NCBI GenBank assembly: GCA_030015575.1
Contig: JASDDO010000001.1
Span: 518,749,772 to 518,813,771, forward strand
DNA: 64,000 bases
Reading direction: 5' to 3'
DNA from: Agapanthus africanus
Lineage: Eukaryota; Streptophyta; Magnoliopsida; Asparagales; Amaryllidaceae
Shown: in pieces, positions 50,039-60,961 of the stretch
Layout of the letters: each line of letters begins with the position of its first letter
Numbering within the stretch: the stretch's first letter is position 1
The notes under the pieces: generated by a model
Databases searched by the model: none
What the model was told of the DNA's origin: nothing
The model's input: the letters and a program-made list of their open reading frames with translations, nothing else
Made by a program: the position numbers and the translations under genes

Positions 50039-50703
50039 CAGTGATGACTTGGCCAGTGGCTTGAGCTTCTTCCACAGTCATTGTGAAAGCCTGTTTCCTT
50101 GGTACATTCCTCCTTGCTGGAGGAGCATTCCTCTGTCCGTTCCTCTGTCCTTGAGGTAGGTTCCTTTGTGCTTGATGGAACTGACGAGGAGGAGGCACAA
50201 TAGGTCCATGAGGAGGTGGAGCTGGGAGAGCAAGATGTGGTGTAGGTGCCTGTATAGCTGGCCGCTGTGGATAGGTGATTACTGGTCTAGTTGCAGAATT
50301 TGGATTGAGTCTACGAGGACAAGATCCAATATCATGTGTGGATGATCCACAGACTAATCAAAGGCGATTAGCACGCCTGCAGTCCTTCGCCAGGTGTCCA
50401 TTCCTCCTACAGTAGGTGCAAAAGTCTGAACTGGGCCGGTTGAAAGGTACTCCCAGTCTCCTGGGTACAAAAGGTGGCCTGGAAGAGGCTCCTCCTGCTA
50501 TCTGAGTAGCAGGGCGTTTCATACCGGCAGATTGAGGTCTGTCTTTCTTCTTCACCACTGCCTCATATCTTCGGGCAGCCTTCAGAGCTAGGTCATGGGT
50601 TGGAAAATCCTCTGTAGCTAGAGCAGCTTGGATTTCCTGGTCTAACCCCTACTGAAATCTTCTGGCCCCGATCTCAGCGGTCGGTATGAGATGTGCCGCG
50701 AAC

Positions 50704-50773
50704 CTGTTACGGTCTTATATTAGCTGTGTAGTATGTGATATCAGAAAATTTGAATATTTGAGACATATTTTAC
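50704..50773 (-). other. Candidate intron 1 of gypsy C (gag)
   Basis: 70 bp on the minus strand, GTAAAATATG...CCGTAACAG, with an AG exon end before the donor and a CTAAT branch-like site about 20 nt before the acceptor. Removal joins MLSR to FAAHL in one frame; retention gives stops. Same position and phase as D intron 1 (69 bp). Confidence 0.7.
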
Positions 50774-51318
50774 CTGCTCAACATATTGAACTCAGCATCA
50801 TACTCATCCACGGATTTGCTCCACATAGAGCCTTGTTGTAGGTGGATGAATTGCTGCTCCATGTCAAATCGGGCAGTCTCAGGAAAATATTTTGCGTCGA
50901 ACATGTCGCGAAAAGTTTTCCATTCGATCGGCTGAGTAAGACGGCTTTCTTCCGCCTTCCACCATACTCGGGCGTTATCCGTAAGTTGCAGCTTCGCAAC
51001 CCTTACCCAAGCAATGTCTGGTACTTGTGCTGCTGTCAGATCGTCCTCAATGAATTAAGCCCATTTTTCAGCTTCCAGAAGGCTCTCTTTCCCAGAAAAT
51101 TGCTTAGGATGCAGTGCCCGGAATTGTTTCACTCTAAGTGCCTCAGCTTCTGGGCGGTTCATTAGGATAGCAGTCTGCTGTCCCTCTAAGAGGCTCTTTA
51201 TTGCCTCAAGCAGTACCGTCTGCTCATTGATCGGAGCTACAACGGTAGGCGTAAATGGAAGAGGTGATGGTGTGGTGTTGCCGTTCACGTTGGTGCTAGT
51301 ATTGTTCGGAGAATCCAT

Positions 51319-51460
51319 AACCTTGAAAGAAAAATAGGGTTAGGATAGATTTAAAGAATATGAAATATAAAGAATGTTTAGTTGCTGAGTCTTATAATTA
51401 TTGTATTATATTACTTAGGTTTCCATGCAGAACTGACCTGCATGGGCCGCTAACAAAACC
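51319..51460 (-). other. Gypsy C leader with hairpin in place of PBS
   Basis: Just inside the LTR the minus strand reads GGTTTTGTTAGCGGCC, then CCATGCAG/CTGCATGG arms (51438-51445 and 51423-51430) around a 7-nt loop. No TGGTATCAGAG is present. Confidence 0.7.
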
Positions 51461-51711
51461 TGTCACGCCCCGCTTCTCGGTGTACGGATAAGGAGACGTG
51501 ACTAGGCCCGCGACGTATTTACTCAGAAGTAAACACGTTAAGCGTAAATAAGCAATATAATATAAATGTACACAAGAAAGACATGAGATGTAAATGAACA
51601 TCAACTTTTTATTTATTATACATTCTTTACAATACAACTGAAAGTAAATACAATGTGGAAAGCAATTCCTATATAATGGCATGAACTGAAAGTAAAAATA
51701 TATACAAGTGA

Positions 51712-51795
51712 CTAGAGCTCGGGGTCCTCGATGAACTGCTCCAAGTCTTCTGAGCTGGGCTCGATTTCCAAAGAGTCGGGTCCTCCTGACAACAT
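51712..51795 (-). CDS. 27-codon acidic ORF in C LTR (right copy)
   Basis: Encodes the same 27 residues as 44043-44126; the one visible difference (GAA for GAG) is synonymous. Confidence 0.55.
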   Translation of the reverse strand: MLSGGPDSLEIEPSSEDLEQFIEDPEL

Positions 51796-54079
51796 TCTAA
51801 AGAAAGAATAGAAAGGGAATGTCGTCAGTGAACAATCGCTTGGTAAGTCCCAAAGAGATAGAAATAGAATAGACAGATAAGAGAGAATATAACTGTATAA
51901 TGTATGTTTGTTATACTAATATAGTTGTTTGTAGCCTGGTACAGAATATACCGGTGTATACGAGAGGAGTCAAACTATTCCGTGGACTAAGGTATACGGA
52001 GCATAAGGAACCGTTAAGTCACGGAACAACAACAACGGATATTCAGGTTAGGTGTATTAAAGTGACCATCATCATGCCACTTTTAACACATTCCATACCA
52101 ATCTACCCCATTAAAAACCCTATAATGTTTATTGTGTTGTTTTATAGATGTAAGACTTGCCGAAACCATGATATCAATTGCTCATGTAAACGGATAAGGA
52201 TGTAAACAGATAGTCATGTAATCAAGTCAATGTATATCCATGGTTCGGTCAGTTCAAGTCATGTTGATATTTGATAGTATTCAGTATATATGGATTCATG
52301 TTGTATTTGAGTTATATTTGGATTGTATTCATGTATGGATTGTTTTCAGATTAGACTGAGACCCCGTCAGACACTTAACAGAATTTGTTTCCTGAATTAG
52401 GTTCTGGAGTTATCGATAACTGCTGCACATGGACGGCATGATTTATGAATTTTTCCATGCCAATTACCATTGATAACCCCGTTTTAGTTTTCTACCTTAA
52501 ATAGGCAACCACCCACTTTCTCCGGCTCCCTGAGGCTCAAGAGAATTGGTCTCGCTTAAACCTATATTTACTAGGGTCTTTATTGTAAATTAATAAACTT
52601 GAGGGGGTTTTATGAAAAAATGGTTTTGATATAATTTCAAAATCAACCTCAAGTATTTATTAGTCGTATTTAGGGTTTTCATGAATGTAATTTTTAAAAG
52701 TGAAGTATTCTAATGATTATAAACCTATATTGAATAGTATATGGTATTTTAGTGTAAATTGGAATTGTTTGGATTTGTGATGGTATATTCATGAAATTTG
52801 TGATTCCTTTGTTTAGAAAACATGGAATTTATTATATATAATTAAAATAGATATTTTGATAATATATATATATATATATAATTATTAAAAATATAATTTA
52901 TTTATTAAATAGAAAATCACATTATTCTTAAAAATTGTATTAAAAATTCCATCGAGATCGGATGCTCCGTGAGGAGGTCTGCATCTCGCTCTACTAGTAC
53001 CGAGGATGTGCGATAACCCGCACCATCCAAATCGGTTTCCCCAAAATGGGTTGTAGAGACTTAATTGCAAGGAATTTAATTAAAACAATCTTAAAGAATA
53101 CGGTTTTATTAGCTTAAGGTATTTTATTGCTGTATTTATCCCACAAAACACTGTTCCAAAAGCCATCGTGCTATATCATGATGAGTGCTGTGATGAGATA
53201 GGTCATTACCTCGTGAGTTTTCTAAAGGTAATATGACCAAATATGATGAAAGATGTCGAATAGAAAGTTTGTCGTATTTAACCGTAAAAGTGAAATAAAA
53301 GTTGCATAGCATTATATTTTGAATTGAAACTTGCTCTAAATATTTGTTTATGATTACTAAACAAGTTGCAACAATATGGGTGTTTGGTTATTAAGATAAG
53401 TTATGTTTTTAACAAAATTAAATCAGAAGTCAGATTAACTCCACTTCCGACGAATTTTGAAAAGAGATCTCTTTAGAATAGTAAAAGAAGAGAGGAGAGG
53501 GGGCTTACAGTTTGAAAAGAGAGAGGGGAGGTATGGGAAAGGTTTGAGAGTTTCGTGGAGTCGCGGGGTCGCCGGATTTGTCCCGAGTTGTCACTGGAAG
53601 ATGACCTTGGGCTAACTCCACTTGTACAACTAATTTGACTTGGAAAAATTTGAGAGTTTTGATGATAGATTTCAGAATAGAGAGGGCTAGGTATGGGGTA
53701 TTTATAGGATTGAATTAGGGTTTAGGGAATTAAAAATGAGAATTAAAAATGAATTAAAATGGATTAAAGAGGTGAATTTAATCTCTCTGTAAATTTACAG
53801 AGAAATCAAACAGTACTGGGGTTAAGGGGGGAGGCCAAGAGACTAGGGTTCAAGAATTGGAGGCATTCCCCAGGGGGGTTCGGCGCCGCCGGAATTTTAG
53901 CCAATCTCGCCCGTCAATTTAGGGGGTCGGGGTCTTGGATGTTTTCCACGTGTCCCTATCTGTTCATATGACATTTTCCACATGTTTGATTTTAGTGACT
54001 TTTCATTTTTACGTGTATTGCACGTGTAAACTTTTGGGCTTCCATAAAGTTTAAAAGAAAAATCATTAACAATAATATG

Positions 54080-54150
54080 TGGCTGAGGGATTCGAACATA
54101 GGGGCTACGTCACAGCAGTGCAAGGCTTTACCAATGAGCTACAAGTGCTT
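54080..54150 (-). other. tRNA-like A/B-box module in C LTR (right)
   Basis: A box TAGCTCATTGG (54131-54141), B box GTTCGAATCCC (54087-54097). Confidence 0.55.
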
Positions 54151-54263
54151 TCTTGCTGTTCTAAAACAAATTAAATACTTATAGCATACTTAGTGTTGTA
54201 AATACTCCATTTAGTACTTTAACTTTAAACAAATTTTTGTACATTAAAAACAGAGTCGTTACA

Positions 54264-54268
54264 AGATT
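54264..54268. repeat. Target-site duplication of gypsy C (right)
   Basis: AGATT, identical to 43786-43790. Confidence 0.95.
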
Positions 54269-57102
54269 CATGACCGTAGTCATAATTTTTTTTGCCCTCA
54301 CTTCAATCCCTTCATATGTCTCTACATCTTACCTTCCGCACACCGCTTTTACGCTAATTGATTTTCTTCCTTCCCTACCTTTCGGCACCAGCCTAAGGTT
54401 TGAAAGAAGACTATCCAATAAGCGTAATAGGTGTACTCTCTTAATATAAGAAGCTCTCACAATCTGAGAGAAGGTAAAGAGAAGAGACAACCGAATAATC
54501 CTATTCAATTTCTCCAGAACCAGTGGTCATTCTCGACTGAAATAACTTCTTCGAGTTCGTATGTAACTATACGATGGTCGTTCCAAGCAATATAGATCAT
54601 CATTGTGATACAAAGTGTTCTGAAGAAATGTAAATGGTAAAGTAGGAGTGGCAGGGATATGTGCGACTTTGTCGTGAATCTTGATAATCTAAAGCCCAAG
54701 TGTGTAAGAAAGTTTGGTTAACTTGGTTCATGAGTTTTTAGTTTAAAGTAAGTCATGGGTCGTTGTACCAAAGAGAGAGAAAAGAAACACTCAGCATGCA
54801 CTTTATCAAGATTAGATTGGTTATGACTTTATCTAATCAGGATGGCTCACACTGTTTCTTCGAATTCTCCTTCAAACCCTAAAAGGAGAACTAGCCGGGA
54901 TCATGTACACTTTATAAGTTTGCTAATCGTTCAGCCAGGCCAGTGTTGGTACTCCGAGGGAGGTCCCCCGTGCTTTCGCACGGACCCAATTAATTACTTC
55001 ATTTTCGCAGAGCCATAACCTCGTTAACACTTTTTAGACACCTAATAGGTTAGTTAGCTGTGAAGTGAAAATCTCCCGAGAAGTAATACATACTCATCAG
55101 TGGGAATCAGGACCCAACTATTATTGTGTGATAATTTTGACGGAAGCCGACCAAAATTACCACATTCCAAAAGGTATGTGCAAACTTGGCAAGTTTCTCG
55201 TATATTTGAAACTCCCGATATGGTTTTTGCCCCAAGCATCTTATGACCTTGACGAAGGGTCATAAGTTGCAAATCAAGTTCTACCCGTCATTGTCCTGAT
55301 TAATCTAAACCCACCCATACTCGCCTTTGACAAAGGCCAATAAGGCTGTATGACTGTTCTAGATTAATGCATCTCTATGCTACAGAAAAGTAACACATAG
55401 CTACCATACACTATATCTTGACGAAAACCAACAAACATAGCATGAATACTAGGCGCTACCCGTCTGAAATGACGGAGGGCTGCGGCTGGTTTTTGATGAA
55501 AAATCTTAACGTAATGAACTTGATATCGTTGAAGGAACTCGAGTGGCTTTGAAATGGAGTGGTTTAAGCTCCGCTTTTTAAAACTAATAACATAAACCTT
55601 TGCTTAAGAGCGAACTCCCAGTGAAGGGATCAAAGCTCTTCCTTCATAGAATGAGGTGCGGGATATTCCTAACCGAATACTTCTATGCAAAGAAAAAGAA
55701 CATGACTATGAGTTTTGAAGAAAACCGAGTAGTTTTAAAATTGGTTTCGACAATATCATTTAGGTTTATTTTCCTTGCATTATTCATATAATGTGTTCCC
55801 ATCATTTTAAGTTTCCAAGCCACAAAAGAAACAACTAAAATAGCATGCTTTTATATGCCATCCGCATTCGCCACGGGGCCCCGCCATGCACCGTTAGGTT
55901 ACTTAACTAACGGCAGAGCGTGGGCATGACTAGCGCGGATGCAAAACATATAGAAGTATCTACTAAATATATATATATATATATCAACATCGCAGGCAGA
56001 TAATAGTCATCACAGGAAGATAAAAAATCATCAAAGGTATGCGAACAACAATATGGAACAACGAATAATCTAGAAGCCCTGTATTTCATTTGAGCCGCAA
56101 ATGAAACTCGACGTTCCCTGATCGTGTGGATAGCCTGTGCAATGAAGAACCTAGACCCCTACGAGTGCGGCAAGTTACCCGCTAATCCCGGAAGTGAGGC
56201 AACCAGAATCAACGAAGTGAATGGGCCACTCAACACTTCACGGAATCCGATAACTTGAGCACCCCTCTGTGGGTCATCCTATACCCCCTACGAGTGCGGT
56301 GAATAGCCTGCCAATTCTAGAGTAAGGCCTCCTCGATCTCAACGCCATGAGATGCAGGCCCGTTGCCCTCTAGAACCCGGCTATTCGAGCACTCCTCCGT
56401 AGGGTAATCTTAGTATAGAAAAGAAAATATACATACAAGTGGTGATATCGACCTAAACCAGGCCATGCCCCAATGAAAGAATATAAAAACTGGCAGAAAC
56501 GACAATCCACATGTCGGACGCTCGCCCCGTAATAATGAATATATAAACTGAATCAAAACCGTACAACTACCATTGCACTTGGGCTATCCAACACGACAAT
56601 CCGACTGAACCATAACCAGATATATATAACCACATAAACAACTAACACCACAATGTGTGCAACCCGTCTAAATGAACATATAGTAATTAGACGACGTTTA
56701 GCAATACATATACCACATCACAGATACCAACGATGTAAAAGTTTCGAGTTCCAAACTCTCGAGTTGCCCCAAAGCTAAGATAACACTAAATGAAATCTGG
56801 AGAAAAACAAACAAGACCAAAAATACAAATTTTCAAAACCCAAGACACTGGATGAAAACGGGGACCATATGATACAGGACAACAGCTTATAGCGTGCAAA
56901 TCAACATTTCTGGTGGTTTTCTTGGGATGGAATCCTCTCGTTTTCATTGTGTGTCACTATCTTATCAAGATTAAGCCTCTGCACATGTATAAAAAAATTT
57001 CAGAGACCGAAAAAATTTCGAACAGAAACCGGGTTTTGAAAATCAGAGTTTTTCGGTTTTGAAACTAAAACATCGTCTACTACTAGTTTAAGATGTTTGA
57101 GC
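54269..57102 (-). other. Copia 2 5' internal region (non-coding)
   Basis: No gag or protease frame recognised. Similar in order to the copia 1 region 15294-18349. It includes a degenerate ~129-bp repeat marked by CCCCTACGAGTGCGG at 56156 and 56285. The PBS expected near 57090 is not recognisable. No host gene seen. Confidence 0.55.
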
Positions 57103-57861
57103 GGATAAGGCGGAAGTAAAAACAAAAACTTTATGTAAGTACCAAATACACCAACCCAAGAAATCGATCCAAACACCTAAAATTAGGAAACACAAACAAA
57201 CAAGGGTATGTAAATACAACCTTCGACGCATGTCCGCCTAATTATGGAAGACCCCTCCAAGCTCGTAGAGGCCGAGAACATGCTTGAAAAGCGACCACCC
57301 TCGCCGAAGAAGATCCACCCAAGGGAAACCGGAAGAGGCTCCGACCGACGATCCAAACTTGGTAAGGATGGATTGTGGGTTATGTAGAAATTTTTTCACT
57401 AATTTTTCTCTCAAAAATCCATGTTCAAAAGAGAGCAAGAAGAAGGAGAAGGAGGTGAGAAAAATGGCTAAGTGTTTTCAACATGAAGCATGAACTCAAG
57501 AATGTGGAGAAAGAAAAATCTAAGTGTAGATAGTGAATGGTTTTGCTTTTTCAACCATGCATCAATAGTGCATCAAATCATATCAACATTAAATAGCTAT
57601 GCCATACTCATCTACATGTTTACAACTATACTTCATGCTACCTCACCCTACACCTCACTTCCATTTAATGTTCTAAAAAGAAATCAAATATGAGGCGTCC
57701 TTCTTCTAGAAGTATTCCCGTATAAATACGGAATACTTCACCCGGTATACGTATCGCTGCATATACGCGTATCCGTATAAAAATACGGATAGCACCAAAG
57801 AGAGAAAATGAATAGTGAACAATAATACTAAAATATATATATCAATATATATATATATATG

Positions 57862-57893
<32 letters not shown>

Positions 57894-58068
57894 TATAAAT
57901 TATTAAATCAAAACCTGATTTAATAATCCGGTTTAATCCAAAGACGACTAGTATTATTAACCGTCCGATTAAAGTTCGTGTATCCCGTATACGTATTTAA
58001 TCGGACCCTTGCACATACCAACGTACGGCTCCTACATCCGCCTAAACCGGGAAAACCCTCTGCGTGGG
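57103..58068 (-). repeat. Copia 2 5' LTR (partial)
   Basis: Homologous to 24320-24985: GGCGGAAGTAAAAACAAAAA near the start, TGGCTAAGTGTTTTCAACAT at 57463-57482, TA-repeat at 57833-57896, GGGAAAACCCTCTGCG just before gypsy D. It retains about 270 bp (57150-57420) absent from the left copy. The remainder lies beyond the gypsy D insertion. Confidence 0.8.
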
Positions 58069-58185
58069 TGTAAAAACTCTGTTTCAGTGTACAGAAAATT
58101 TGTTTAAAAGTTAATGTACAAATGGAGTATTTGCAATCCTGTGTATGCTATAAGTATTTAATTTACTTTTGAACAGCAAGAAACA

Positions 58186-58253
58186 ACTTGTAGCTCATTG
58201 GTAAAGCCTTGCATTGCTGTGACATAGCCCCTGTGTTCAAATCCCCTCAGCCA
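58186..58253 (+). other. tRNA-like A/B-box module in D LTR
   Basis: A box TAGCTCATTGG (58191-58201) and B box GTTCAAATCC (58235-58244), about 33 nt apart, 117 bp from the LTR start. The T-arm loop is tRNA-like but the stems pair poorly and no CCA or clear acceptor stem is present. Confidence 0.6.
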
Positions 58254-58625
58254 CGATTATTGTTGTTGATTTTTCTTTAAAACTTTTGGAAGCTCAAAAG
58301 TTTATACGTGCACTGCACGTAAAAATGAATAGTCTCATAAAACAAACATGTGGAAAATTTTAATTAAGCAGCCGAGGACATGTGGCCAAGATCCAAGCCC
58401 CATCCCCTCGGATCCGACTGGCGAGATAAAGGAAAAGACCGGCACTGCCGGGTATATCTGTAGGGAATGCTCCCAAATTTTAACCCTAGCACCCCTTGGC
58501 CTATCCTACTACCCCCATGCTATTTGATTTCTCTGCATTTATCCAGAGAATGATAAATCCTCTCTTTATCCATTTTAATGCATATTTTTAATCCATTCTT
58601 CAATTCTCAAAACCCTAATTTTTCC

Positions 58626-58633
58626 TATAAATA
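58626..58633 (+). promoter_or_regulatory. TATA box of gypsy D
   Basis: TATAAATA, preceded by CC, conserved in position with C. Confidence 0.65.
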
Positions 58634-58826
58634 CCATACTACACCATAGCCCTCCTCATTCAAAATTCCATTGCCAAAACTCTCTAAATTTTCCAAGTCC
58701 AAAAGTTGTACAAGTGGAGTTAGCTCAAGTCAAAGTTCCGGCGGCGTTTCGGGACAAATCCGGCGACGAAACGACTCCACGATGCCTTCGAAAGTTCCCT
58801 CTACCTCTTCCCTCTTCTTTCAATCA

Positions 58827-60565
58827 GTAAGTCCCTTCACTTCTCATCTCTTTCTAGTCTAAAACAATAATCTATTAAAACTCGTCGGAAGCGGAGTTAA
58901 TCCGACTTCCGATTCTAATTTCATCAAAAACGCAATTTTTCTTAATAACAAATTTACCATCTTTTTACATATTGTTTATTAAACATTAAATAACATTTGG
59001 AACAAGTTTCAATTCAAAATATAATCTTAAACAACTTTTATTTAACTTTTACGGTAAAATACCATCTAGTTTACATGCGACATTACTTAATAGTTTGGCT
59101 CATATTACCTTTAGAAAACTCACGAGATAATAACCTATCTCATCACAACACTCATCTTGACATAGCACGATGGGTTTTGCAACAACTTTTGAGGGACAAA
59201 ACACAATTTACATTAAAATACCTTAAACTATAAAAACCCGTATTCTTTAAATTGTTTTAATTAATTTCTTGCAAATAAGCCTCTACAACCCATTTTGGGG
59301 AACCCGATCGGGATGGTGCGGGTTATCGCACGTCCTCGGGACTAGTAGAGCGAGATGCAGACCTCCTCACGGAGCATTCGATCTCGATGGAATTTTTATT
59401 ACAATTTTTAAGAAAACGTGATTTCTATTTAATAAATAAATTCTATTTTTATAATTATATATATATATATATATAAATATCTATTTTAAATATAATATAT
59501 ATTCCATGTTTTCTAATCAAAAGAAAAGAATCACAAAAGATCATGAAAATACCATCACATTTCAGTACAAGTCAAATTACAAGAAAATACCATATACTAT
59601 TCAAAGTTAGGTTTATATCCACTAGAATATTTCATTTTTATAAAAATTACAACTATGAAAACACTAAAGACGATAATTAAATACTTGAGATTTATTTTGA
59701 AAATATATCAAAACTATTTTTCATAAAACCCCCTCAAGTTATACTAATTTACAATAAGGACCCTAGTAAACATAGGTTTAAGTGGGACTGGTTCTCTTGA
59801 GCCTCAGGGAGTCGGAGAATTTGGATGCTTTCCTATCTAAGGTAGACAAACTAAAAACGGTGTTATCAATACGGTAATTGTCTTGGAAAAAGACACAAAT
59901 CCCGCCGTCCATGTGCAGCAGTTACCGATAACATCAAAACTAATTCAGAACTTCAATTCGTTTTAAAGTGTCTGACTCAGACAGAGTCTGTCTAATCTAA
60001 AATCAATCAAACGATCTATCCTTGAATATGATTAAAGTATAACACCTATTCAACATGAATCCATTTATACTAGAATTCAATCTATATCAACATGACTCGA
60101 CCGAACCGAACCACGGATATACTCTGATTACATGACTATCCATTTATATCCATTCCGTTTATATGATATCATGGTTTCGGCAAGCCGTGCATCTATTAAA
60201 CAATAAAAATCAATACAAAATACATTACGGTTTTTTTAATGGGGTAGACTGGTACGGAATGTGTTAGAAGTGGCACGAGACGGTCACTTTAATACACCTA
60301 ACCTGAATATCCATTGCTGTTGTTCCGTGGCTTAACGGTTCCTTGTGCTCCGTATATCTTAGTCCACGGAATAGTTGGACTCCTCTCGTATACACTGGCA
60401 TATTTTGTACCAAGCTATAAACAACGGCGTTAACATAACAAACTCACAATACACCAGTTATAATCTCATATCTGTCTATTCATCTGTCTATTCTATTCCT
60501 ACTTTTCTTTGGGACTTACTGAGCGATTGTTCGCTGACGACATTCCTTCTCTTTTCTTTCTTTAG
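58827..60565 (+). other. Candidate leader intron inside D LTR
   Basis: A GTAAGT donor-like site about 200 nt after the TATA box and a pyrimidine-rich TTCTTTCTTTAG acceptor-like site directly before the ATG of the 84-nt ORF. The same pair exists in both C LTRs (44128-45834; 51797-53508). Splicing is inferred only. Confidence 0.4.
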
Positions 60566-60566
60566 A

Positions 60567-60650
60567 ATGTTGTCAGGTGGATCCGACTCACTGGAGATAG
60601 AGTCCAGTCCAGAGGACTTGGATCAGTTCAGCGAGGACCCCGAGCTTTAG
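60567..60650 (+). CDS. 27-codon acidic ORF in D LTR
   Basis: 84 nt with its own ATG. The product begins MLSGGSDSLEIES and ends EDLDQFSEDPEL. The pattern shared with C and E is M-x-S-G, then EIE, then EDL(D/E)QFxEDPEL-stop. There is no known domain. It sits just upstream of the LTR poly(A) region, about 430 nt before gag. Conservation across diverged LTRs suggests a functional peptide or a constrained RNA; not proven. Confidence 0.55.
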   Translation: MLSGGSDSLEIESSPEDLDQFSEDPEL

Positions 60651-60739
60651 ACTCTTGTATATACTTTACTTTCATATTCATGCAATTGTTTAGGCATTGC
60701 TTTCATCATTGTATTTACTTTTCAGTTGTATTGTAAAGA

Positions 60740-60760
60740 AATGTTTAATAAATAAAAGTT
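60740..60760 (+). terminator. Probable poly(A) signal of gypsy D LTR
   Basis: AATAAATAAA-type sequence (TTTAATAAATAAAAG) about 100 nt after the short ORF. Confidence 0.5.
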
Positions 60761-60901
60761 GCTGTTCATTTACATTTCATGTCTTCTTATGTATATTTAC
60801 ATTATATTGCTTAGTTACGCTTAGCATGTTTACTTCTGAGTAAATACATAATGGGCCTCGTCGCGTCTCCTTATCCGTACACTGGGAAGCGGGGCGTGAC
60901 A

Positions 60902-60961
60902 TGTTTTGTTGGCGGCCCATGCAGGTCAGTTCTGCATGGACATGCAGGTGAATTCTGCATG
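60902..60961 (+). other. Post-LTR tandem hairpins in place of PBS (element D)
   Basis: CCATGCAG (60917-60924) pairs with CTGCATGG (60932-60939) around a 7-nt loop, and CATGCAG (60941-60947) with CTGCATG (60955-60961). No initiator-Met PBS. A possible unconventional PBS is TGGCGGCCCATGCAGG (60910-60925). Confidence 0.65.

Larger units (their letters stand above)
46632..51318 (-). pseudogene. Gypsy C gag-pol, intron-containing and multiply broken
   Basis: Starts MDSPNNTSTNVNGN at 51318 (the same start as D). gag: KQFRALHPKQFSGKES; TAA at 51055-51057; RVWWKAEESRLTQP; intron 1; zinc knuckle CTYCRRNGHLAKDC (near 50380) then a TGA, then LVCGSSTHDIGSC. After intron 2: protease LFDTGASHCFMSQ and VLGMDWLGTF. 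A 1-nt loss near 49560 shifts into reverse transcriptase ([10 protein letters not shown], then [10 protein letters not shown]), another near 49190, then the FIDD box near 48960, a shift near 48565, RNase H ([17 protein letters not shown]), a loss near 47870 that removes part of the integrase HHCC finger, integrase D,D,E core ([27 protein letters not shown]; the usual SDRD is NRD) and, after a TAA at 46785, a chromodomain (LRNKEVNFVRVMWRK, ESTWESEDD). Not functional. Confidence 0.93.
43791..54263 (-). mobile_element. Ty3/gypsy chromovirus element C with gag introns
   Basis: Minus-strand element with LTRs 43791-46579 (2789 bp) and 51461-54263 (2803 bp), an AGATT TSD and polypurine tract AAGGAGGGTAGAA. 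gag-pol (about 46632-51318) is interrupted by several lesions and by two intron-like segments at the same codon positions as in element D. It inserted in copia 2. Confidence 0.96.
51461..54263 (-). repeat. Gypsy C 5' LTR
   Basis: 2803 bp, pairs with the left LTR; includes the 84-nt ORF (51712-51795), TATAAATA (53699-53706), donor-like GTAAGC (53503-53508) and tRNA-like module (54080-54150). Confidence 0.95.
24279..58068 (-). mobile_element. Ty1/copia element 2 (nested host of gypsy B, C, D)
   Basis: Same family as copia 1: the left LTR 24279-25964 begins on the minus strand TGTTGGATATAGTGCCC and is followed by the same purine tract. The right LTR is represented by about 57103-58068, where gypsy D interrupts it. 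Internal pieces are 25965-27671, 42344-43790 and 54264-57100; joining them gives one element. Coding parts are more decayed than in copia 1. The right end and TSD lie beyond the window or gypsy D. Confidence 0.85.
58069..60901 (+). repeat. Gypsy D 5' LTR
   Basis: 2833 bp, TGTAAAAACTCTG...GCGGGGCGTGACA, homologous to the reverse complement of the C LTRs. In order: tRNA-like module (58186-58253), TATA box (58626-58633), donor-like GTAAGT (58827), acceptor-like TTTCTTTAG (to 60565), 84-nt ORF (60567-60650), AATAAA-rich region near 60747. Confidence 0.93.

Noticed and set aside
54505..54699. Possible copia 2 protease or envelope-like frame
   Set aside because: No DTG motif, no recognisable similarity to the copia 1 protease; too short to support a call.
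58186..58253. Functional tRNA gene
   Set aside because: A and B boxes are present, but the T-stem and acceptor stem do not pair convincingly, so it is called only tRNA-like.
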